From: Planctomycetaceae bacterium
Lineage (GTDB): Bacteria; Planctomycetota; Planctomycetia; Pirellulales; Pirellulaceae
DNA: 5,891 nucleotides
NCBI GenBank assembly: GCA_003501565.1
Contig: DNPC01000331.1
Coordinates: forward strand, 1-5,891
Direction: 5' to 3'
Shown here: piece by piece, positions 1 to 4,627 of the stretch
Layout of the letters: every line of letters begins with the position of its first letter
Numbering within the stretch: position 1 is the first letter of the stretch
Position numbers and translations under genes: made by a program
Notes under the pieces: model-generated
Databases searched by the model: none
What the model was told of the DNA's origin: nothing
What the model saw: the letters and a program-made list of their open reading frames with translations, nothing else

Positions 1-398
1 ACGTTATCTTCTTTAATCGTAAGTTGAGCCCAATGGTGCTCGATGGAACGGAGCCCGCCAGTACGTTCGTATACGCGACGCCAGAGAACTTGGCGAAGAC
101 GCGCCGCTGGATTGAGACGGTCGATATTGGCATCGGCGCTCCGCCCAACAATGCCCTTGAGTTTGCGATAGAACTCGAGCCGGACGCAGTTTACCTGCTC
201 ACCGACGGCGTCACCAAAGTTGACGTGGCGGCACACCTGCAGGAAATCAACCGAACCGAATCCCTGTTTGGTGAACCTCGCGTGCTAACGCCGATTCATC
301 CAATTGCCTATTACTCGCTCGAAGGCCAGCAGCTGCTGCGGCGCATCGCAGCTGAAAATAATGGCAAATTCATCTACGTTCCCGATCCACGCAGGTGA
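1..398 (+). CDS. vWA-domain protein, C-terminal part (5' end outside window)
   Basis: The reading frame is open from the left edge (first full codon at 3) to TGA at 396-398, giving 131 visible residues. An in-frame TTG at 24 and ATG at 33 exist, but the codons before them encode VIFFNRK, which matches the VMCFDRQ core strand of the downstream paralog, so the real start lies to the left. Visible residues cover the second half of a vWA fold: a core strand (1-4), an ATPENL...RRW helix region (25-36), a PPNNALEFAIE segment (47-57), the DAVYLLTDG strand and loop with the late MIDAS Asp (about residue 68), a final strand IHPIAYY and a C-terminal GKFIYVPDPRR. The position matching the MIDAS Thr is Ala (about residue 46), so metal binding may be altered; the DxSxS motif is out of view. 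Such domains usually mediate protein-protein contacts. The specific function is unknown. Confidence 0.8.
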   Translation, partial: VIFFNRKLSPMVLDGTEPASTFVYATPENLAKTRRWIETVDIGIGAPPNNALEFAIELEPDAVYLLTDGVTKVDVAAHLQEINRTESLFGEPRVLTPIHPIAYYSLEGQQLLRRIAAENNGKFIYVPDPRR

Positions 399-719
399 CG
401 CGGATCTGATGATTTGCAACCGGGTGTGCGGATCGTTGAGCGCCTGGCGGTTACGATGTCTTTCAACCAGTGAGCCTGGCGGTTGGCAGTGGAGAGCCCG
501 GACTGCCAGGTCGTGGTTTTATTCCGAATTCAGGCGAGCGATTGGCGCTGCTTTCGCACCCGGCGTGGCAAAATAGTTGAGAATTCGCCCTTATTCCGTA
601 TAGTGGACGTAGGCCGTGAGGAGTCGGCGGGTGTGACTGCGGCCTTAATGCAATCCGCATCGCCACAAATAGTGTTCCTTTCTTGGAAATAAGGCCGTCC
701 CTAGCCGGGCGAGAGCAGC
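399..719. other. intergenic region between the two vWA genes
   Basis: This 321-base gap contains no convincing gene. Its short open frames on both strands are compositionally odd (the reverse one is rich in Arg, Pro and Ser) and have no recognisable domain. It holds a sigma70-like promoter for the downstream gene at 577-604. A weak inverted repeat follows the first gene, with TGGCAG at 484-489 facing CTGCCA at 503-508 and, alternatively, CCTGGC at 475-480 facing GCCAGG at 505-510. TTTT at 517-520 comes after it. This could be a weak terminator, but the stem is too short to call. Confidence 0.6.
577..604 (+). promoter_or_regulatory. sigma70-like promoter upstream of second vWA gene
   Basis: A TTGAGA -35 box (577-582) is separated by 16 bases from a TATAGT -10 box (599-604). 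Each hexamer matches the bacterial housekeeping consensus at 5 of 6 positions. Transcription would begin near 611, leaving a leader of about 110 bases before the GTG at 720. This would let the second vWA gene be transcribed independently of the first. The call rests on consensus only; planctomycete promoters may differ. Confidence 0.45.
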
Positions 720-1733
720 GTGGTCTTCGCAACTCAGCAGATGCCAGTTTCCGCTCCTCCCAGCGGCCAGGAAGTGTCGCGGCAAACAGGCGCGTCAGAT
801 CCTTCCCAAACGCCTGCTCCCATTGCAATCGATGCAGCGGAATCTCCGGCCTCGCGCGGAACCGGGCTAGCCTTCATCGCTAGCTTGGTATTTCACGTTT
901 CGTTGCTGCTGGTCTTGGCATGTTGGGCGTTTACAGCCGGTCGTCGGAGCGAAGGGATCATTTTTACTGCCGTCGAGGGGGACAGCGCGGAAACGTCGTT
1001 TGAAATAAGCGAGGCGGTCGAGTCCGAACCCGAGTTTGACCAGATCGCCCCAGAAATCCCAGAGCTAGATGTGTCCGTAGACGTTGACTTGGACCATTTG
1101 CTAGAGCCGGTCGAGCCAGTAGAGCCGACGCCCGCTGCACTGACCAGTGTGGAAGTGGGCAGTGCGGCCGAGACCTTGAAGCCCAACCGTCGCCGAGGTG
1201 CAAGCTTTTTCGGGACCTATGCGTCGGGCAATCGCTTTGTTTACATCATCGATAGCTCGCGCAGTATGGCTGGCGACCGATGGACGTATGCCTGCAATAA
1301 ACTGGTTGACAGCATTCGGGGGCTCAGCGCGGACCAGGAGTTCTTCGTCATGTGCTTTGATAGGCAGACATCGTTTCTTTTTGGAGCCAAGCGAGACGAA
1401 TTGGATTACGTCCAGGCGACCAAGGGCGTTTCGGAGCGGGTCCGCCGATGGCTGAGGAGCAAGAGTGGAACCTTGGGCTCGAGTACGATGCCGGCCGAAG
1501 CCTTGCTGCTCTCGATGGACATGAATGCGGACGCGGTGTTTTTGTTGTCCGACGGCGAGCTGAAGGACAACTCGTTAATGATGATGCGGCAGTTTCGCCG
1601 GAAATCGCGGGATAAGCTCCCTCCCATCCACGCGATTCATCTTTTCAGCCCCCAGGGTAGGGCAACGCTCGAACTGATCGCCAATGACAGCGGAGGGAAT
1701 TTCACGCATATTGGCGAGCCAAGAAGATGGTGA
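720..1733 (+). CDS. membrane-anchored vWA-domain protein with acidic linker
   Basis: The protein is 337 aa from GTG at 720; an in-frame ATG at 741 (residue 8) is the alternative start. GAGAG at 711-715 is a weak ribosome site 4 bases before the GTG, and a TAG at 702 blocks any longer start. Residues 1-49 are hydrophilic and Pro/Ser/Ala-rich. Residues 50-73 form one hydrophobic membrane span followed by Arg-Arg. Residues 85-138 are a very acidic linker with EPVEPVEPTP repeats. Residues 165-337 are a vWA domain with a complete MIDAS: D178-x-S180-x-S182 (IIDSSRSM), T256 and D278 (LLSDG). The tail GGNFTHIGEPRRW parallels the upstream protein. I infer a membrane-tethered, divalent-metal-dependent binding protein, with the vWA domain held off the membrane by the linker; which side it faces is unclear. 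The ligand and specific role are unknown. Confidence 0.88.
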   Translation: MVFATQQMPVSAPPSGQEVSRQTGASDPSQTPAPIAIDAAESPASRGTGLAFIASLVFHVSLLLVLACWAFTAGRRSEGIIFTAVEGDSAETSFEISEAVESEPEFDQIAPEIPELDVSVDVDLDHLLEPVEPVEPTPAALTSVEVGSAAETLKPNRRRGASFFGTYASGNRFVYIIDSSRSMAGDRWTYACNKLVDSIRGLSADQEFFVMCFDRQTSFLFGAKRDELDYVQATKGVSERVRRWLRSKSGTLGSSTMPAEALLLSMDMNADAVFLLSDGELKDNSLMMMRQFRRKSRDKLPPIHAIHLFSPQGRATLELIANDSGGNFTHIGEPRRW

Positions 1734-2059
1734 AACGGCCGATTTGCCGGGAAGACTAGTGTAATGTAGCTCGACGGCATCTCTGCCTGAGCCGCGTCAG
1801 TGCCACATTGGGCAGATCACATCGCTCAGTTGATGTCGACAGTGAAATATTCGACCGACGTTTCGGCAGTGCCTAGACTCACTTGATACAGCCTGCCGGC
1901 AGCAGCGTGATCGCTCCAAAACGGCAGAATCGCTGGAAGTTTGCCATTGAGCAATCCGTTTTTCACCGATAAGATCTAAGATTCTCGATTTGCCGGGCTC
2001 TTTCTGCGCCCCGCTCATGAACCTAGGAATGATTTTTGGCCGAAAAGGCTTGCGAAACG
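1734..2059. other. intergenic region between vWA gene and rpmE
   Basis: This 326-base region has no supportable gene. There is no clear terminator after the vWA gene; the only nearby hairpin (GGCA 1776-1779 with TGCC 1784-1787) has no T-run. It contains a 10-base palindrome CTGCCGGCAG at 1893-1902 and two exact copies of the 12-mer CGATTTGCCGGG at 1740-1751 and 1986-1997. A candidate rpmE promoter sits at 1947-1975. The last roughly 80 bases are probably the rpmE leader. They include a small GCC-GAAAA-GGC hairpin (2039-2049) that covers the likely ribosome-binding AAAAGG. Confidence 0.55.
1947..1975 (+). promoter_or_regulatory. candidate rpmE promoter
   Basis: TTGAGC (1947-1952) and TAAGAT (1970-1975) are separated by 17 bases. 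Each matches the sigma70 consensus at 4 of 6 positions. The predicted start near 1982 would leave about 78 bases of leader before the rpmE ATG. It is the best pair I found in this gap, but matches of this quality can occur by chance. Confidence 0.3.
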
Positions 2060-2299
2060 ATGAAGGCAGACATTCACCCAGACTACCAAGAGACCACTGT
2101 TAGCTGTGGTTGCGGCAATACATTCACGACTCGCAGCGTTCGTCCTGAGCTAAAGGTCGATATTTGCAATGCTTGCCATCCCTTCTACACCGGCAAGCTG
2201 AAGTTCGTTGACACGGCTGGACGGATCGAGAAATTCCAGACGAAGTTCGCCGCTGGCAGCTACGCGAGCCTGCAGAAGCCAAAGAAAAAGAAGAAATAG
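2060..2299 (+). CDS. rpmE: 50S ribosomal protein L31 (zinc-binding type)
   Basis: The protein is 79 aa. It is a component of the large ribosomal subunit that in well-studied bacteria helps bridge the two subunits. The start ATG at 2060 gives MKADIHPDY, matching the family N-terminus (E. coli MKKDIHPKY), so upstream TTG 2036 is not needed. AAAAGG at 2043-2048, 11 bases upstream, is the likely ribosome site. Zinc ligands are present as C16-x-C18 (SCGCGN) and C36-x-x-C39 (ICNACHPFYTGK), so this is the cysteine-containing C+ form, not the zinc-independent paralog. The later GRIEKFQTKF block is also typical. The C-terminus is about 9 residues longer than in E. coli and ends in KPKKKKK, probably contacting rRNA. 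It ends with TAG, read by RF1, which is encoded next. rpmE next to prfA is a common bacterial arrangement. Confidence 0.97.
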   Translation: MKADIHPDYQETTVSCGCGNTFTTRSVRPELKVDICNACHPFYTGKLKFVDTAGRIEKFQTKFAAGSYASLQKPKKKKK

Positions 2300-2461
2300 C
2301 TGCGTTCCGCGTGGTGAGTGACCAGCCCGCAATCTTAGATTGCCGCTACTCTCACTAAAGGTCGCCTGGATCTGCATCCACGCGGGAAGCTCAAACATTC
2401 CCTTCTGAGTCAGCAATTGAGCTGCAGCTTGGATCGGAAATTGAAAAAGCGGAATCGCTTG
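2300..2461 (+). other. structured rpmE-prfA spacer, candidate 3' UTR or small RNA
   Basis: This noncoding stretch holds several potential RNA helices. A long-range stem pairs 2302-2314 with 2378-2390; its core is 8 perfect pairs (CCGCGTGG 2307-2314 with CCACGCGG 2378-2385), extended with one mismatch and one wobble. Inside it is the hairpin GCAATC-TTA-GATTGC (2329-2343). Downstream are CAATT/AATTG (2414-2418 and 2439-2443) and the hairpin AAGCG-GAAT-CGCTT (2447-2460), directly before the terminator. It could be a structured rpmE 3' UTR, a 3'-derived small RNA, or a leader controlling prfA. It does not match any RNA family I can recall, and folding was judged by eye. Confidence 0.35.
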
Positions 2462-2500
2462 AGCCCGATCGCAACTGGATGGATGCGACCGGGCTTTTTT
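2462..2500 (+). terminator. strong rho-independent terminator after rpmE
   Basis: The arms AGCCCGATCGCA (2462-2473) and TGCGACCGGGCT (2484-2495) form a 12-position stem with a single A-C mismatch and a 10-base loop. They are followed at once by a run of six T (2495-2500). This is the clearest terminator in the window. It lies 162 bases past the rpmE stop and only 43 bases before the prfA ATG, so it either ends rpmE transcripts or acts as an attenuator for prfA-prmC. Confidence 0.85.
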
Positions 2501-2543
2501 ATTACAACAGGTTGACGCACTTTTCTTACCTACGCTGCACCAA

Positions 2544-3620
2544 ATGAATATTCGCGAAGATCTGCAGTCGAAGCTCGACCGCTTCGAAGAGCTAGAAGGC
2601 CTGATGAGTGATCCCGACGTTATGAGTGACTCGGGCAAGATGGCCGCGTTTGCTCGTGAACACGGATCGTTGGCCAAAGTCGCCAACAAATTTCGCACTT
2701 ACAACAAAATGAGTGAGGATATTGATGGCTTGGTAGAAATGGCTGCCAGCGACGATCCCGAAGAAAAGCAGATGGCTGAGGAAGAACTAGAGTCGCTCCG
2801 CGGAGACCGGGAAAAGCTCTGGGATGAACTACTTGAAATGACCATCGGCGGTGAGGACGCGAACCGGACTCGCTGTGTCATGGAAATTCGAGCGGGCACC
2901 GGCGGTGATGAAGCCGCATTGTTCGCTCGCGATTTGTACGAAATGTACAAACGCAATGCGGAAGCCAAAGGCTGGAAGACAGAAATCATGGACATGAGCG
3001 CCACCGAGCGCGGTGGCTTCAAGGAGATTGTGGTCGGGTTGGAAGGCGAAGGCGTCTTTCGAGAATTGCAATTCGAAAGCGGCGGACATCGCGTTCAGCG
3101 AGTTCCAGAAACGGAAACGCAAGGCCGCGTCCATACATCGGCAGCAACGGTCGCCGTTATGGCAGAGCCAGAAGATGTCGAAATCGAACTGGCCAAAGAC
3201 GAATACCGAGTCGACAAATTTGGCGCAAGTGGCCCCGGTGGACAACACGTTAACAAAACCGAATCCGCAATTCGTCTAACGCATTTTGAAACCGGTATCG
3301 TTGTCCAGTGTCAGGATGAAAAGAGCCAAATCAAAAACTTGGCCAAAGCCCTCCGGGTCTTGAAGAGTCGCCTGTACGATCATCGCCAGCAACTGGAAGC
3401 CCAAAAACGCGCGGATGCTCGGAAGAGCTTGATCGGGTCGGGCGACCGCAGCCAGCGCATTCGAACCTATAACTTCCCTCAGAACCGGATAACGGATCAC
3501 CGCATCAATTTTACGCTGTATAAACTTGATCACGTGATGGCCGGCGATCTGTCACCAGTCACCGATGCATTGCTCGAGTATGAGCGAGACCAACTGCGCG
3601 GTGACACGGAGTCCAGCTAG
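2544..3620 (+). CDS. prfA: peptide chain release factor 1 (RF1)
   Basis: The protein is 358 aa (E. coli RF1 is 360). It recognises UAA and UAG in the ribosomal A site and triggers peptide release. An N-terminal helical domain comes first (about 1-105), then the conserved EIRAGTGGDEAALFA block (114-128). The stop-codon-reading PxT motif is P188-E-T190, as in many RF1s, rather than the SPF of RF2. The catalytic GGQ is at 232-234 in a GPGGQHVNKTESAIR context, with Gln234 the expected PrmC methylation site. GSGDRSQRIRTYNFPQNRITDHR (298-320) is also typical. ATG at 2544 fits the family N-terminus and no other nearby in-frame start exists upstream. No Shine-Dalgarno sequence is visible in the 20 bases before it and no convincing promoter follows the terminator. 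It ends with TAG, its own cognate stop, immediately followed in frame by TGA. Confidence 0.97.
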   Translation: MNIREDLQSKLDRFEELEGLMSDPDVMSDSGKMAAFAREHGSLAKVANKFRTYNKMSEDIDGLVEMAASDDPEEKQMAEEELESLRGDREKLWDELLEMTIGGEDANRTRCVMEIRAGTGGDEAALFARDLYEMYKRNAEAKGWKTEIMDMSATERGGFKEIVVGLEGEGVFRELQFESGGHRVQRVPETETQGRVHTSAATVAVMAEPEDVEIELAKDEYRVDKFGASGPGGQHVNKTESAIRLTHFETGIVVQCQDEKSQIKNLAKALRVLKSRLYDHRQQLEAQKRADARKSLIGSGDRSQRIRTYNFPQNRITDHRINFTLYKLDHVMAGDLSPVTDALLEYERDQLRGDTESS

Positions 3621-3622
3621 TG
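3608..3622 (+). promoter_or_regulatory. ribosome-binding site and stop/start overlap for prmC
   Basis: GGAG at 3608-3611, inside the last codons of prfA, lies 8 bases before GTG 3620-3622. The prfA TAG (3618-3620) shares its G with this GTG. This fixes the prmC start and points to translational coupling, with ribosomes ending prfA able to reinitiate on prmC. Confidence 0.75.
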
Positions 3623-4495
3623 AGTACGACCGAAACATGGACGGTTGGCAAGTTGCTCACTTGGACGACTGATTTCCTGAAACAGCACGGGTCGGATTCG
3701 CCTCGCCTGGATGCGGAAGTCCTGCTTGCGCACGCCCGTGATTGTCAGCGCATCGAGTTGTACACTGCATTTGAGGAAGAGCCTGACGATAACATCAAAG
3801 CTGAGTTCCGCGAACTGGTCAAACGCCGGTCCGCGGGTACGCCGGTAGCCTATTTGGTAAAGCACAAAGAGTTCTACTCGCTGGACTTCGAAGTCACCGA
3901 AGACACACTAATTCCTCGGCCTGAGACCGAACACTTGGTGCTCAGGGCGCTGGACATTGCCGCTGACGTCTACAAGCAAGTTGAGCGACCACTACGCGTT
4001 GCTGATATCGGTACCGGCAGCGGTTGTATCGCGATTGCGTTCGCAAAACAGTTTGCTGCGGCGGAATTGGTCGCCGTGGACGCTTCGGAAGCTGCTCTGG
4101 AGGTTGCTCACCGCAACGCGATCGTTCACGAAGTAGACTCACGCGTGGATTTCTTGAAGTCTGACCTGCTTGAGAGTTTGCCGGACGCTACGTTTGATTT
4201 GATTTTGAGCAATCCACCCTATGTCAGTCAGGCCGAGTACGCACAACTCCCAGCGACGGTACGTGAATTCGAACCCACTGCGGCTTTGGTCGGTGGGCCA
4301 GAAGGCTACGAGTTGATTGCGAGACTGATCGGTCAAGCACAGCCGAGACTCGCAGCTCACGGGAAACTACTAATCGAGATGTCGCCGATGCTTATCGAGC
4401 GTCAAAGCGAATTTGTACCCGAACAATGGACCGCGGAAGTTGTCAAAGACCTTGCCGGAAAACCGCGAATCCTCGTGCTTTCTGTCGCATCGTGA
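3620..4495 (+). CDS. prmC: release factor glutamine N5-methyltransferase
   Basis: The protein is 291 aa, slightly longer than E. coli PrmC (277). It is an S-adenosylmethionine-dependent cytoplasmic enzyme that methylates the side-chain amide of the GGQ glutamine in RF1 and RF2, which improves peptide release. The N-terminal helical domain that docks release factors spans about 1-90, with the conserved SPRLDAEVLLAHA segment (27-39). IPRPETEHLV (98-107) comes next, then the SAM-binding DIGTGSGCIAIA (129-140) and the catalytic NPPY (198-201), which holds the substrate glutamine amide. FEPTAALVGGPEGYELI (217-233) follows. GTG at 3620 has a good ribosome site and overlaps prfA, and the N-terminus MSTTETWTVGKLL suits the family. 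The overlap with the gene of its substrate suggests co-expression. It ends with TGA. Confidence 0.96.
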   Translation: MSTTETWTVGKLLTWTTDFLKQHGSDSPRLDAEVLLAHARDCQRIELYTAFEEEPDDNIKAEFRELVKRRSAGTPVAYLVKHKEFYSLDFEVTEDTLIPRPETEHLVLRALDIAADVYKQVERPLRVADIGTGSGCIAIAFAKQFAAAELVAVDASEAALEVAHRNAIVHEVDSRVDFLKSDLLESLPDATFDLILSNPPYVSQAEYAQLPATVREFEPTAALVGGPEGYELIARLIGQAQPRLAAHGKLLIEMSPMLIERQSEFVPEQWTAEVVKDLAGKPRILVLSVAS

Positions 4496-4503
4496 CAACA
4501 CCG

Positions 4504-4521
4504 CTAGCCGCGATGTGAGCG
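4504..4521. repeat. intergenic GC-rich repeat, copy 1
   Basis: CTAGCCGCGATGTGAGCG resembles the second copy at 4541-4560 (TTAGCCGCGACGCGTAAGCG). They share TAGCCGCGA and an AGCG end, with two internal substitutions and a 2-base indel. It begins 8 bases after the prmC stop. This copy is more degenerate and has lost the GCGGC arm. Confidence 0.45.
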
Positions 4522-4540
4522 ACTGTAGAACGACAGCCCG

Positions 4541-4562
4541 TTAGCCGCGACGCGTAAGCGGC
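4541..4562. repeat. intergenic GC-rich repeat, copy 2, with small inverted repeat
   Basis: TTAGCCGCGACGCGTAAGCGGC contains arms GCCGC (4544-4548) and GCGGC (4558-4562) around a 9-base loop that includes ACGCGT, so a small hairpin is possible. From memory, unverified, similar GCCGCGACGCGTAAGCGGC strings recur between genes in Pirellulaceae genomes, which would make this a dispersed REP-like element. Within this window only two related copies are seen. Confidence 0.5.
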
Positions 4563-4564
4563 CC

Positions 4565-4582
4565 GGTAAAAGATTACCTTTT
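4565..4582 (+). terminator. weak hairpin plus T-run after prmC
   Basis: GGTAA (4565-4569), loop AAGA and TTACC (4574-4578) form a 5-bp stem followed by TTTT (4579-4582). It lies about 70 bases past the prmC stop and right after the repeat hairpin at 4544-4562. The stem is short and AT-rich, so termination would be weak at best; the adjacent GC-rich hairpin may help. Confidence 0.3.
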
Positions 4583-4627
4583 CCTGCATTTACCTACCAA
4601 CACAAACGTCCTCAGAGAATCACCGCC

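Noticed and set aside
188..190. PET instead of PAT in the RF1 stop-codon motif (protein residues 188-190, bases 3105-3113) as a specificity change
   Set aside because: The middle residue of PxT varies among genuine RF1 proteins, and PET is common, so it does not imply altered stop reading. The coordinates given here are protein residues.
475..520. Possible terminator after the first vWA gene
   Set aside because: The stems are only 6 bp, compete with each other, and the T-run is four bases. It also lies about 80 bases past the stop.
483..692. Forward 69-codon frame in the gap between the vWA genes
   Set aside because: It has a TTG start, no ribosome site and no domain, and it contains the promoter-like sequence at 577-604.
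463..828. Reverse-strand open frame of 121 codons
   Set aside because: It overlaps the start of the vWA gene, is rich in Arg, Pro and Ser, has no recognisable motif and looks like an antisense shadow in GC-rich DNA.
1893..1902. Palindrome CTGCCGGCAG as an operator
   Set aside because: It is a single 10-base palindrome, not placed near a -10/-35 pair, with no second copy seen. Chance is a sufficient explanation.
2036..2059. Longer rpmE start at TTG 2036
   Set aside because: The extra eight residues (MAEKACET) are absent from the L31 family, while ATG 2060 gives the conserved MKxDIHP start.
2017..2103. Upstream overlapping small frame from ATG 2017 or 2029 running into rpmE
   Set aside because: It is 28 codons or fewer, its only AGGA lies too close to the second ATG, and the peptide resembles out-of-frame L31 sequence.
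2150..2698. Reverse-strand 182-codon frame across the rpmE-prfA region
   Set aside because: It covers the antisense of two well-identified genes and a terminator, is Ser-rich and has no family signature.
2829..3248. Reverse-strand frames inside prfA (also 2699-3022 and 3276-3533)
   Set aside because: These are antisense shadows of a clear RF1 coding sequence.
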